From CAVQFO01 sp963711725 (GTDB taxonomy: Bacteria; Pseudomonadota; Gammaproteobacteria; Nitrococcales; Aquisalimonadaceae), in NCBI GenBank assembly GCA_963711725.1, contig CAVQFO010000023.1, forward strand, positions 248,001 to 312,000: DNA of 64,000 bases. The letters run 5' to 3'. The position numbers were made by a program, and so were the translations under genes. Shown here in pieces: positions 37,563 through 47,457 of this stretch; within the stretch, counting starts at the first letter, position 1; each line of letters opens with the position of its first letter. The notes under the pieces were generated by a model. That model saw only the letters and a program-made list of their open reading frames with translations, had not been told where the DNA came from and searched no databases.

Positions 37563-37835
37563 GGAGACGCTGATCTATTCACACGACCGCGTTACGTCCT
37601 GAGAAGCCGGCATGGTAGGCGCGCCGCGCAGCGCCGTAGTCGCTCTACGGCCTAGCGGCGCAACACCCCAGGGTGGCTTCTCAGGCCGTAACCCGAAGGG
37701 CTCAGCCCTGTTGTGGCCCCTGGCGGCGTTGCGCCACCGGCCCCGTAGCGACGGCTACGCGACCGCCACCGCGCCTACCCAGATGACCAAAACAGACCTG
37801 AGCGCGGACGCGTGAATAGATCAGCGTCTCCCTAG
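37559..37835 (+). repeat. CTAG-flanked palindromic element, complete copy (MITE-like)
   Basis: 277 nt bounded by CTAG at 37559-37562 and 37832-37835. Just inside are perfect 20-bp terminal inverted repeats: GGAGACGCTGATCTATTCAC at 37563-37582 and its complement at 37812-37831. The arms pair further inward (GGTAGGCGCG on both sides), and the centre has more hairpins. No coding capacity for a transposase. A truncated copy is at 17971-18181. A CTAG duplication resembles the target preference known for IS5-type elements, which would make this a non-autonomous derivative; that is inference. Confidence 0.85.
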
Positions 37836-37850
37836 GGAGGTGACCGGCTC

Positions 37851-38543
37851 CTACCAGAACGGCCAGAGATCCCAGCCGCTGTCGAGCTCGTCCTCGCAGC
37901 CCTTGAGCTGCGTGTAATAGCGCGACGCGTTCGCCTGCACGCGGGCGGCGACTTTCAGCAGCCACCGCTTGTGCCGGTAGGTGCCGCGTTTATAACCGCC
38001 TCGGCCCTCGTGGTAGGCCAGGTACTGTTTGCGCGCATCCCATTTGGAGACGCCCAGCATTTTGTACGTGCCGTGGACATACCAGCCGACGAAGTCGTCG
38101 GCGTCGTCGAAGTCGTCCCGGTCCGCGCCCCAGCGGTCCGTGTCCTTTTCGTACCACTCCCAGGTGGAGTCCTTCACCTGGGCATAGCCGTAGGCGGATG
38201 AAGGCCGGAACCACGGGATGAAGCCCAGCAGATGCTCCCTTGGCGGGCGGGCATCGTGAATGAAGGTGGATTCCTGGCGCATGATGGCCAGTTGCACATG
38301 GATAGGCACGCCCCAGCGCTTGTAGACATCCTTGGCGGAGTCGTACCAGTCGTCCTTCTCGCGGAAGATCGAGCAGGCGTTGTCCGGATTGCTGGGCGGC
38401 GTGGTGGCACAGCCGGCGAGCACGCAGGTCGCGACAATCAGCAGGATTATTGTTCTGGAACGGCGCAACGGCGTCGCTACCCCGAAGGCTATTGGCAACG
38501 CCCCAACCTTACCCGATGCCATCGAATCGGAAAACCCGACCAT
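37851..38543 (-). CDS. Lytic transglycosylase-like lipoprotein (SLT domain)
   Basis: 230 residues from the ATG at 38543; an ATG at 38522 is possible. The signal has lipobox LAGC. The SLT domain follows, with catalytic Glu in IMRQESTF and the motif SAYGYAQVKDSTWEWY. The C-terminus RYYTQLKGCEDELDSGWDLW is tryptophan-rich. It would cleave peptidoglycan from an outer-membrane anchor. It lies 11 nt downstream of the HAD gene. Confidence 0.88.
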   Translation of the reverse strand: MVGFSDSMASGKVGALPIAFGVATPLRRSRTIILLIVATCVLAGCATTPPSNPDNACSIFREKDDWYDSAKDVYKRWGVPIHVQLAIMRQESTFIHDARPPREHLLGFIPWFRPSSAYGYAQVKDSTWEWYEKDTDRWGADRDDFDDADDFVGWYVHGTYKMLGVSKWDARKQYLAYHEGRGGYKRGTYRHKRWLLKVAARVQANASRYYTQLKGCEDELDSGWDLWPFW

Positions 38544-38554
38544 CGAGCCGCCGC

Positions 38555-39244
38555 CTATCCGGGCATGCTGGGCCCGACTTCCACTTCCAGGATCCTCTGG
38601 GCGACGGTGTGGAGATCGGGGCCCACCACATCCGGCCGGCACACCGGGTGCGCGAACGACGCGAAATCCGGCGTGACCAAGGCCGCGGCACAGCCGGCCT
38701 GGAGTCCGCCCAGCACGTCCCAGTCCTGGGTCCCCACCACCCGCACATCGCCCGGAGTCCGGCCCAGGGTGCAGGCCGCGGCCACGTAGACATCGGTGGA
38801 GGGTTTGAGGCACCCCATCCGCTCCGTGGAGATCACGGCATCGAAGAAATCCGCGACACCCGCGCAGTCCAGGGCCTCCTCCGCCGCCTTCTCGGTCTTG
38901 TTGGTGAGACAGCCCAGCGTCAAACCCGCCTCCGCCAAGGCGTGCAGCCCTTCCCGCACCGGCAGGGGCGCCCCGCTCCCGGGAAGGCCCAGGCCCAACC
39001 GCTCGCGGCTGTCGGCGTCAAGGACAATGCCGCGCCGGCGCGCCATGTCCTCCAGCACCGCCAGCGCGATGGAATCGAAGTCCTCGTAAAATCCGGTTGC
39101 GGCATCGATCAAAGCGCGCCTTACCACCAGCGCCGACCATTCGGGCCTCAGACCGTCCTGACCGAAAACCGCTTCCAATTCGACATCCAGTCCGCTCAGA
39201 TCGAGCAGCGTCCCCTCCACGTCAAACAAGATGAGACGCGTCAT
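38555..39244 (-). CDS. HAD-family hydrolase
   Basis: 229 residues from MTRLILFDVEGTLLD. Motif I has the nucleophile Asp in FDVEGTLLD. The usual second Asp is replaced by Glu, which is odd for a phosphatase and resembles neither PGP nor dehalogenase closely. Motif II is CLTNKTEKAAE, motif III KPSTDVYVAAA and motif IV VVGTQDWDVLGG. Substrate unknown. Confidence 0.85.
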   Translation of the reverse strand: MTRLILFDVEGTLLDLSGLDVELEAVFGQDGLRPEWSALVVRRALIDAATGFYEDFDSIALAVLEDMARRRGIVLDADSRERLGLGLPGSGAPLPVREGLHALAEAGLTLGCLTNKTEKAAEEALDCAGVADFFDAVISTERMGCLKPSTDVYVAAACTLGRTPGDVRVVGTQDWDVLGGLQAGCAAALVTPDFASFAHPVCRPDVVGPDLHTVAQRILEVEVGPSMPG

Positions 39245-39414
39245 CGTCCACCTCCCGCGCGTCGTCGCTGTCCGCACCGACCGCCACGTTTCGGCGCCCG
39301 CCGGTGTAGACAACGGTATCAGGGCCGCCGGCCCCAATATCAACGCCAGCTTGAATCTCCCCGCCGCCGCGCCAATTTGGTGTTCTGGGACACCCCGCCG
39401 CGCAAGGAGCAGGC

Positions 39415-40709
39415 ATGAACATCATGATGTTCACCAACACCTACGCCCCTCTGGTGGGCGGGGTGAGCAACTCGGTCCAGCGATTCACCCGGCTCTACCG
39501 TGAGCTTGGGCACCGGGTCCTGGTGGTGGCCCCATCGTTCGGCCCGAATGTCTCCCCGGAGTACGGCGTTGTGCGTGTCCCGGCCATCCGCCAATTCAAC
39601 GGCACGGACTTTTCCATGGCCCTGCCCATCCCCGGCCTTTTCGCAAGGCCGTTGCCGGCTTCCGGCCGGACGTGATCCATGCCCATCACCCGTTCCTGCT
39701 GGGAGAGACCGCACTGCGAGTGGCCGAGACTCATGATCTGCCCATCGTCTTCACCCACCACACCCTGTACGAGGAATACACCCACTACCTCTCGCGCTCC
39801 CTGCTGGAGACCGTCATTAACGGTCCCAAGCGAATGAAACGCTTCGCCTCGGAGCTGGCCACCGGCTATGCCAATCTCTGCGACGCCGTCATCGCGCCCA
39901 GCGATAGCCTGGCGGATCTGATTCGCGAGCGCGGAGTCAGCAAACCCATCCATGTCATCCCCACGGGCGTGGATACCCATGAATTCAGCGGCGGAGACGC
40001 AGCGGCCGGGCGCGCCCGCCTGGGCATCCCGAAAGACGCCTTCGTGGTCGGACATGTGGGCCGGCTGGCCACGGAAAAGAATCTGGAGTTCCTGGCGCGG
40101 GCCCTGGCCCGCTTCGCCATCCGGCGGCCGCGGGCACATATAGTTGTTGCCGGCGACGGTCCCGCCCGTTCAGCGATGGTGGATGCGTTCCGCCGGGCCG
40201 GTATCGGCCGTCGCGCCCATTTCCCGGGCATGGTCAGCGGCGCCCAACTGACCGATCTTTATCAGGCGCTTGACGCGTTTGCCTTCGCATCCCACACCGA
40301 AACCCAGGGGATGGTCCTCACCGAGGCCCTGGCCGCCGGCGTACCCGTGGTGGCAGTGGACGCGCCCGGCGTGCGGGAAGTATTGGCCGATGGCCGTGGC
40401 GGACGGTTGCTGCAACAGGACGATGAGCAGGCGTTCGCCCAGGCGCTGGAGCGAATCGCTCGGCTACCACGTGAGCGCAAGGCCTGGCTGCGGGAACAGG
40501 CGGTTCAGGCAGCCGCGGCGTTCGGAATACGACCCTGCGCGGAACGCGCCCTTGGCATCTACCGAGGGCTTATCGGCACCCATCATCAGGCCTCCCCCCG
40601 CCAGCGTTCGCTCTGGCTCAAGGCCCGCGCCCGGATCGAGGCCGACTGGAAGCTGTTGGCAAACCTGGGGCGCGCCGCCCGGACCGCCCTGCAGGCAGGG
40701 GACGCCTGA
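39415..40709 (+). CDS. GT4-family glycosyltransferase (one frameshift)
   Basis: The first frame gives MNIMMFTNTYAPLVGGVSNS up to ALPIPGLFA. The next frame gives FRPDVIHAHHPFLLGET and the donor domain with HVGRLATEKNLEF and ASHTETQGMVLTEALAAG. One missing base near 39645 (GCAAGG where GCAAAGG is expected) restores a single frame of 431 residues. It is related to alpha-glucosyl/mannosyl transferases that act on lipid acceptors. The VTT gene follows directly. Confidence 0.85.
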
Positions 40710-40714
40710 GCCAG

Positions 40715-41483
40715 GTGGCGAACCGAAAATCCCAAGTCATGCCGGAAACGCCGAACGCAAACGAGAGTAACGACGATTTCAGCCCCATCGATCTGGCTCG
40801 CGGCCACGACCCGGTCCGCAGCCGGCTGCGCCTGTTGCGGATGGGCGCGGTGATCATCCTGCTGCTGGCCGTGGCGGGCCTCTGGCGATGGACTTCCGTG
40901 GGTGAAGCCCTGAACGCACAACGGCTGGCGGCCTGGGCCACCGACCTAGGGAATACACCCCTGGCGGCAGCGCTGGTGCTCGGGCTGTACACCGTTGCCT
41001 CGGTGGCACTGTTTCCGCTGAGTGTCCTGGTGGCCGCCACGGGGCTCGCGTTCGGTCCGCTGGCGGGCTTCGGCTATGCCTACGCCGGAAGTCTCTGCGG
41101 CGCCGCAGCCACCTACTATGCCGGCCATATTCTGGGCCGGCTCCGGGCTGGATCGGTTGGCCGGTACCTGGGTGCACAGACTGAGCAGGGCCCTGTCACG
41201 TCGCGGCTTCCTGACCATGGTGACGCTGAGCGTGCTGCCGGTTGCCCCGTTCGGCGTGGTCAACATGGCCGCCGGCGCCTCCCATATCCGATTCCGGGAC
41301 TACATTGCCGGCAGCGCCGTGGGTCTGGCGCCGGGGATTGGGGTGGTGGTCTACTTCGGTGCCCGGCTGGGTGCGCTGATCCGCCAGCCCAGCGTGCGCA
41401 CGGCGCTGGGCGTTATCGCGGCGGCGGTGGTCGGCGCGCTGCTGCTGGCCGCGCTGGGGTGGTACGTGCGGCGGCGGAGATAG
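40715..41483 (+). CDS. VTT/DedA-like (TVP38/TMEM64) membrane protein (one frameshift)
   Basis: Membrane protein with the VTT core. The first frame carries SVALFPLSVLVAATGLAFGP and GSLCGAAATYYAGHILGR. The adjacent frame supplies LSRRGFLTMVTLSVLPVAPF and the last helices. Removing one base from the GGG at 41145-41147 gives 255 residues. The GTG at 40715 was taken as start; the ATG at 40739 is possible. Family members are lipid scramblase-like; role here unknown. Confidence 0.82.
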
Positions 41484-41800
41484 GCCGTTGCCCCTTCCGT
41501 CGCCAGGCACGAGCAGCTATGCGAACGGCCGACCCACCGACTCCTCGTCATTTCCGCACAGGCGGGAACCCAGTCATTTCAAAGGCATGGATTCCCGCTT
41601 TCGCGAGAATGACAGGGAAAAACCGGCTCGCCACGCGCGGGCGTTTTGCACCAGCCGGCGGGCGAACTCCTCCAATACGATTCGATAGAGATCGTCCTCC
41701 AGGGGGGCGTCAAGGTTGGGATCGTCATTCCCGCGCAGGCGGGAATCCAATCTTTTCAAAGACATGCACCCCCGGCCTGCAGGCGAATTGCAGGGGAAGG
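41484..41800. repeat. dRS3-like repeats flanking a duplicated tail of the rimK-like gene
   Basis: No intact gene. Two repeat tracts of the ATTCCC-x8-GGGAAT type lie at about 41548-41613 and 41724-41748. Between them, 41640-41727 read on the minus strand as NLDAPLEDDLYRIVLEEFA and beyond, a diverged copy of the C-terminus of the rimK-like gene (41801 onward). The copy joins the repeat at the shared hexamer AATGAC. Confidence 0.75.
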
Positions 41801-43289
41801 CTAGCCCGCTGCGCGCAGGCGTTTTGCGTCCAGTCGGCGGACGAACTCCTCCAGCACGATGCGATAGAGGTCGTCCTTGAGGTAGTCGTCCTCCACGCCG
41901 GCGTCGAGGTTGGGATTGTCATTGACCTCGATGACCACGCAGCGGTTGCCGCTCTTCTTGATGTCCACGCCATAGAGGCTGTCGCCGATCAGCCCGGCGG
42001 CCTTCACCGCCAGCTTCACGACTTCCTGGGGCGCCTCGGCGGTGGGGAAGGTCTTGAAACCTCCCTCCTTGAATTGGCCCTTGGGCCCGTGCTCCACGAT
42101 CTGCCAGTGGCCCTTGGACATGTAGTACTGGCAGGCGAATATGGGTTTGCGATTGAGCACGCCGATACGCCAGTCGTAATCGGTGTAGAGATACTCCTGG
42201 GCCAGGATCAGGTCGGATCGCTTGAAAAGTTCGGCGGCGGCGTCGCGCAGCCGCTCGGGCTGCTCCACCCGGATCACACCCCGGGAGAACGACCCGTCCG
42301 GGATCTTCAGCACCATGGGGAAGCCCATTTCCTCGCCCAGCTCCGCCAGATCCTGGGGCCGTACCCTTGTGCAGAATGCGGCTGCGGGGCGTGGGCACGT
42401 TGTTGGTCTTGAGCAGATCGGCCAGGTAGACCTTGTTGGTGCAGCGCAGAATGGAGTTGGGATCGTCGATCACCACCATTTCCTCGGCTTCGGCCTTCTT
42501 GGCAAAGCGATAGGTGTGATCGGAGATGGCCGTGGTCTCGCGGATGAAAAGCGCGTCGTACTCCGCCAGACGCGCATAGTCCTTGCGTTCGATCAGGTCC
42601 ACCTCAACGCCCATGGATTTTCCCACACGCACGAAATTCTTCAGCGCCCGTGCGTCGGAGGGCGGCAGTTTCTCGTGGGGATCGTGGAGAATCGCCAGAT
42701 CGTAGCGGGAGGGCTTCTTGGCCCGCTGTTTGCGCCAAATGTGGCGGCTGAACTTGTCCAGGGCCTCGGCGAAGGCGTCTTCCTGGTTGCCGCCGAGGTG
42801 ATGGACGCTGTCGGTGCGGATGGAGGTGATGCGCCACTTGCCCTGATGGCGGAATTCCACCTTGAGAATGGGCGCGGTGAAGATTTCGAAGATCTGCCGC
42901 CCCAACTCACGCAGGTCCGATTTGGCCGTCCGGCCGAAGAAGATGTCCAGGATGAAACGGTCCTCGGTGGGGGTGCCCGCCTTGGTGAGCTGTTTGTGCA
43001 GCAACTCGTCCAGGTCCTCCGTCTCCAGGCTGTAGATGGCCTTTCGGCTGAGGTCGTTGACGGTGCGAACCGTGGGGATCACACGATGGTCCCGCGCCTC
43101 GGCCAGCAGCGAGCAGTAATAGCCCAGGCTCAGGTACTTGTAGCTGCGGCACAGGTTGATTACCCGGGTGCCGGCCGGGGCGTTGCGGTCGGCGCCGAAC
43201 AGGTATTCATCGGCGCTGATCACGTCCTCGCTGGGGTAGTACGGCTTCCAGTCCTTCTTGTCTTCCACGACGATCAGAACACGCGGCAT
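41801..43289 (-). CDS. RimK-like ATP-grasp ligase (one frameshift)
   Basis: The N-terminal frame MPRVLIVVEDKKDWKPYYPS runs to RSRILHKGT, with ETTAISDHTYRFAKK and NSILRCTNKVYLADLL. The next frame gives MGFPMVLKIPDGSFSRGV, the ATP-grasp core GVDIKKSGNRCVVIEVNDNPN and the C-terminus. One extra base in GGGG at 42355-42358 explains the break; the corrected length is 495. It would ligate an amino acid, probably glutamate, to a peptide or protein terminus; the substrate is unknown. The GNAT/C39 fusion gene lies 10 nt upstream. Confidence 0.85.
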
Positions 43290-43299
43290 GGGGTTCCTC

Positions 43300-44397
43300 T
43301 CACTCCGACAAACTCCCGTTGATGATGACAGCCGCCCGTTGTCCGGATTTACCGTAGCGGGCCATGCGATCGAATTCCTCGCGAAGGATGGGCACGTTGA
43401 CGTAGTCCGCCGTGGTCTTGCCCTCTTCCACGTCCACGTACGGATCGCTCACGTAGATGAAGCGCTCGTCGAAGCCCACCACCACCACCCAGTGGGGTGC
43501 CTTCTCGCCGTAGAGGCGATACGAGCTGATCAGCACGATGGGAATACCGCCGCGCTTGAAGCGCGTCTCCAGCTCGGCCACGCCGGCCCCGCCGTAGTGC
43601 AGCGGGATCTCCAGCATCTGGACCTGCTCGATGAAGTCTTCCTGCACGAGCCGCATCACTTCCTTCTTCTCGGCATTTCGCACCGAGTCCAGGAACATGG
43701 GACCGGCTTCCTTGAGGAACAACTCCGCACCGAAACCGCGTGCATGGGCGGCCAGCGCCAGGCCATGGGGCCCGCAGCCGCCGTGACCGGAGGTCATGAA
43801 TACGGTTGTGGACTCCCGCCACAAGCGAAGCTCCAGGCGACGGTTGAGGTCGGTCTCCGGGCGCAGCGCCTTCATCGCCATCATCAGGCAGGCCGGGCCG
43901 CAGGTGAACTCCAGGGTTTGCGGGTAGTACGGCACCTGGGTCAGGGACGGATCCAGGTGCAGCAGGAATTTTTCGTAGCGCACGGCGTCCATGGCGTCTT
44001 CGTAATAGCCGGCATACTCGCCGAACGGCCGATAGCCTTCGCGCTCGAACAGATTGATGGAGGCCCGATTGTCCTTGCGGATCTCGGAACGCATGACCAC
44101 GCAGCCCTCGTCGATGGCCGACCGCTCGGCGGCTTCCACCAGGGCGGCGGCCAGGCCCTCACCCCGACATTGGGGATCGGTGGCAACGGAGTAAATGCGT
44201 GCCAGGGAAATGCCGCGACGGAAAAGCACCAACACGTAGCCCCGCAGGCGGCCGCCGGTTTCGTCCACCAGGGTCGCGGCATGGCCACGGGTCAGCAGAT
44301 GCCGGAAATTGCGGCGGGTCAGCCGGTCGGTTTCGAAGCAGGTTTCTTCCAGGCCGACCAGGGCATCCAGGTCGGCAAGGGTTGCGGGACGAATCAT
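43300..44397 (-). CDS. GNAT acetyltransferase fused to a C39-like peptidase
   Basis: 365 residues. Residues 1-150 are a RimI-like GNAT domain with the acetyl-CoA loop QCRGEGLAAALVEAA. About 155-365 is a papain-like C39 domain with nucleophile Cys in EFTCGPACLMMAM and His/Asp in APHWVVVVGFDERFIYVSDPY. Both catalytic sets look intact. It is translated just before the RimK-like ligase. Together they suggest an amino-acid ligase, an N-acetyltransferase and a peptidase acting on one peptide, which is inference. Confidence 0.9.
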   Translation of the reverse strand: MIRPATLADLDALVGLEETCFETDRLTRRNFRHLLTRGHAATLVDETGGRLRGYVLVLFRRGISLARIYSVATDPQCRGEGLAAALVEAAERSAIDEGCVVMRSEIRKDNRASINLFEREGYRPFGEYAGYYEDAMDAVRYEKFLLHLDPSLTQVPYYPQTLEFTCGPACLMMAMKALRPETDLNRRLELRLWRESTTVFMTSGHGGCGPHGLALAAHARGFGAELFLKEAGPMFLDSVRNAEKKEVMRLVQEDFIEQVQMLEIPLHYGGAGVAELETRFKRGGIPIVLISSYRLYGEKAPHWVVVVGFDERFIYVSDPYVDVEEGKTTADYVNVPILREEFDRMARYGKSGQRAAVIINGSLSE

Positions 44398-44545
44398 CCG
44401 GTTTCCGGCAAGTTAGGGCTGAAGCTGAACTGACCTTCTACAGGAATCTGTGGCAGAGTCAACGGAGGTTGATTCAGATTAAGAAGCCGCCTGGGCTGGC
44501 GGGTTTGAATACGTTCTGCACCTTCGTTCACAAGCGAGTTCATCC

Positions 44546-46318
44546 ATGGGTCGATCCGAATATCCGCAACCGATTCCGGAAGTCCACAACGAGCAGGAGC
44601 TGATCCAGGTTATCGATACGGTCCGGCTCGCCAGTCATCGGCGGCTGGGCGAATTGCTGGTGGAATCCGGCCAGATCACGGAGGAGCAGTTGATCGAAGC
44701 CTTGGGCGAACTCAAGGGGCTGCCCCGCAGTCACCTGGGCCGGGTACTGGTCGACAAGGGCTGGATCGACGCCGACCATCTCACGGCCACCCTGGCGCAC
44801 CAGCTCGGCATCCCGCAAGTCCGCCTTTCGGACTTCGAAACCCGGCCGGACGCCGCTACGCGGATCCCGGCCGAGCTTGCCCTGGGCTACAACGTGCTAC
44901 CGCTTGCGTTGCACGACAATACCCTGGTCATCGCCACGCCCAAACCCTTCGACGAACAGATGCTGGCCGCCCTGCGCTTCTACACCGGGCACGGCATCGA
45001 ACCGGTGCTGGCTTCCGCGGAGGACATCGGCCAGGCGCTCAATCGCTTCTATGCCACGGAAGCGGCGGTTCGCGCGGCCGAGGAGCTGGACTTTCCCAGC
45101 GCCACGACAGCGCCGAGGCAAACCGCCGCCGATCCCCACTCGGCCGAAAAGGAAGCCATGCGCAAGCCGGTGGTGCGACTGGTCAACGCCATTATTCTTC
45201 AGGCGGTCCATCGGGGCGCTTCAGACATAAATATCCGCCCGGTCAAGGATCAGGTGAATGTCTACTATCGCGTCGACGGCAAATTGCGCTTCGTGCGGGG
45301 CCTGCAGAAGACGCTGCTACGCGCGGTTGTCTCCCGTATCCGCATCACCGCCAACATCGACGTAGCCGAACACCGCCGCCCCCAGGACGGCCACACCCGC
45401 GTTCGTATCGGCGACAAACTGGTGGACCTGCGCATCTCCATCATGCCCACCATCAACGGCGAAAGCGTCGTGATCCGCATCCTGGACAAGGAGCGCGGCC
45501 TGAAGAGCATGGAGCAGATCGGTTTCAGCGATGATGACACCACCCGCCTGCGCCGGCTCATGAGCCGCTCCAACGGCATTTTCCTGGTCACCGGCCCCAC
45601 CGGCTCCGGCAAATCCACGACGCTCTATGCACTGCTTCAGGAGCTGTCGCGGGAACAACCGCACATCATCACCGTGGAAGATCCGGTGGAATACGACGTG
45701 GACGGTGCCGAGCAGATCCAGATCGCCTCCGGCATCGGCTACACCTTCGCCGAGGCGCTGCGGCACATTCTGCGCCACGATCCGGACGTGATCATGGTCG
45801 GCGAAATTCGCGACCTGGAAACAGCCCGGATCGCCAACAAAGCGGCGCTCACCGGCCATCTCGTGCTCAGCACCCTACATACCAACGACGCGGCCTCGGC
45901 GGTCACCCGCCTGGCGGACATGGGCGTGGAACCCTATCTGCTTGGATCAACGGTTCTGGGCGTCATGGCCCAGCGCCTGATCCGCCTCAACTGCCCCCAC
46001 TGCCTGGCCGAGGAAAAGGTGTCCAAGGATATCCGCGCAACCATGGGGGTGGGGCCCCGGGAGAAATTCAAGAAAGGCCAGGGCTGCCGGGAATGCGACC
46101 AAACAGGCTACGCCGGGCGCACCGTCGTCTACGAACTGCTGGTGGTGGAAGGCGAGCTGAGCGCACTGGTCAGCCGCGGCAGTCCGGCCCATGAGATTCG
46201 GGAAGCCGCGGTGCGCGCCGGCATGGTCCCCTTGACCCGCTGCGCTGTGGATCTGGCCCGGAAGGGACGGACCTCTCTGGCAGAAGCCTATGCCGTTCGC
46301 CTGGAGAACTCGGCGTGA
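44546..46318 (+). CDS. PilB/GspE-like secretion ATPase with MshEN-type N-domain
   Basis: 590 residues. Two MshEN-type motifs start at RLGELLVESG (33-42) and HLGRVLVDKG (63-72); that motif class can bind c-di-GMP. The ATPase core has Walker A GPTGSGKST at 350-358 and Walker B DPDVIMVGEIRD at 412-423. A tetracysteine zinc site is at Cys483/486 and 514/517. No pilin, PilC or secretin gene is nearby. The stop overlaps the adaptor gene of an ABC exporter, so it is co-translated with an unexpected partner. Confidence 0.92.
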   Translation: MGRSEYPQPIPEVHNEQELIQVIDTVRLASHRRLGELLVESGQITEEQLIEALGELKGLPRSHLGRVLVDKGWIDADHLTATLAHQLGIPQVRLSDFETRPDAATRIPAELALGYNVLPLALHDNTLVIATPKPFDEQMLAALRFYTGHGIEPVLASAEDIGQALNRFYATEAAVRAAEELDFPSATTAPRQTAADPHSAEKEAMRKPVVRLVNAIILQAVHRGASDINIRPVKDQVNVYYRVDGKLRFVRGLQKTLLRAVVSRIRITANIDVAEHRRPQDGHTRVRIGDKLVDLRISIMPTINGESVVIRILDKERGLKSMEQIGFSDDDTTRLRRLMSRSNGIFLVTGPTGSGKSTTLYALLQELSREQPHIITVEDPVEYDVDGAEQIQIASGIGYTFAEALRHILRHDPDVIMVGEIRDLETARIANKAALTGHLVLSTLHTNDAASAVTRLADMGVEPYLLGSTVLGVMAQRLIRLNCPHCLAEEKVSKDIRATMGVGPREKFKKGQGCRECDQTGYAGRTVVYELLVVEGELSALVSRGSPAHEIREAAVRAGMVPLTRCAVDLARKGRTSLAEAYAVRLENSA

Positions 46319-47457
46319 AGAAGACCCTGACACGCATCGCACTGGCCGTGATCGTCGCCGCCCTCGTGGGCGTCGGAATCTGGTACAAAAGCCGCCCCAA
46401 TCCCATACCCGTGACGGTTGCAACCGTCGGCCGCGGCCTGGTGGAATCCACCGTGGCGAACACCCGCGCCGGGACCATCAAGGCTTACCGCCGTGCCAAG
46501 GTGGCGCCGACAACCAGCGGACGGGTGGTCGACTTGCCGGTGCATATGGGCGATCACGTAAAGGCCGGCGACCTGCTCCTTCAGCTCTGGAACGACGATG
46601 TCAAAGCCGAGCTGCAGGTCGCACAGGCCCGGGCCAAGGCGGCCAAGGCCCGCGCCGATCAAGCGTGCATCATGGCCGATTCCTCGGCTCGGGAGTCCCA
46701 GCGCCTGCAAAGCCTGAAAGCACGGGGCTTGACCTCGGCGGAAAGCGCCGACCGCGCCGCCAGCGAGAGCGACGCCGCGCGATCTTCCTGCCACGCCGCC
46801 CGCGCCGACGCCGATCTGGCGGCGGCCTCCGTGACCACGGCCCGGGCCGCCCTGTCCCGTACCGAGCTGCGCGCCCCCTTCGACGGGGTGGTAGCCGAGG
46901 TCAACGCCGAGTTGGGAGAAATCGTCAGCCCCTCGCCTCCCGGCATACCCACACCGCCCGCCGTGGATCTGGTGGATCTCTCGTCCCTGTACGTCAGCGC
47001 GCCCATCGACGAGGTGGATGCGCCCCAGGTGCGCCTCGGAATGCCGGCCCGGGTCACGCTGGATGCTTTCCCCGGCCGCACATTCCAGGGCCGGGTCAGC
47101 CGGATCGCGCCCTATGTGCTGGACGTGGAGAAACAGGCGCGCACCGTGGAAATCGAAGTGGCGTTCACTCAGCCCAGCGAGGCCACCGGACTCCTGCCCG
47201 GCTACAGCGCCGACGTGGAAGTGATCCTGCAAACCCACGAGGACACACTCCGCGTGCCCACCGAAGCCCTTCTGGAAGGCAACCGGGTACTGGTTCTGGG
47301 TGCCGACGGCATTCTCCACGGCCGGACGGTCAAATCGGGCTTGAGCAACTGGCAATACACGGAGGTACTCTCGGGCCTCCAACCCGGCGACCGGGTGGTG
47401 CTGTCGGTCAATCGCCCCGGCGTGAAGGACGGTGCGCTGGCCAAGGCGGAGTCCTGA
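46315..47457 (+). CDS. MacA/HlyD-type periplasmic adaptor
   Basis: 380 residues. An N-terminal signal anchor (about 1-20) is followed by a lipoyl half-motif, an alpha-helical hairpin (about 95-190, heptads rich in Ala and Ser), the second half-motif RTELRAPFDGVVAEV and beta-barrel domains. It would bridge the inner-membrane ABC permeases to an outer-membrane channel; no such channel gene is in the window. Overlaps both neighbours by 1-4 nt. Confidence 0.93.
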   Translation: MKKTLTRIALAVIVAALVGVGIWYKSRPNPIPVTVATVGRGLVESTVANTRAGTIKAYRRAKVAPTTSGRVVDLPVHMGDHVKAGDLLLQLWNDDVKAELQVAQARAKAAKARADQACIMADSSARESQRLQSLKARGLTSAESADRAASESDAARSSCHAARADADLAAASVTTARAALSRTELRAPFDGVVAEVNAELGEIVSPSPPGIPTPPAVDLVDLSSLYVSAPIDEVDAPQVRLGMPARVTLDAFPGRTFQGRVSRIAPYVLDVEKQARTVEIEVAFTQPSEATGLLPGYSADVEVILQTHEDTLRVPTEALLEGNRVLVLGADGILHGRTVKSGLSNWQYTEVLSGLQPGDRVVLSVNRPGVKDGALAKAES

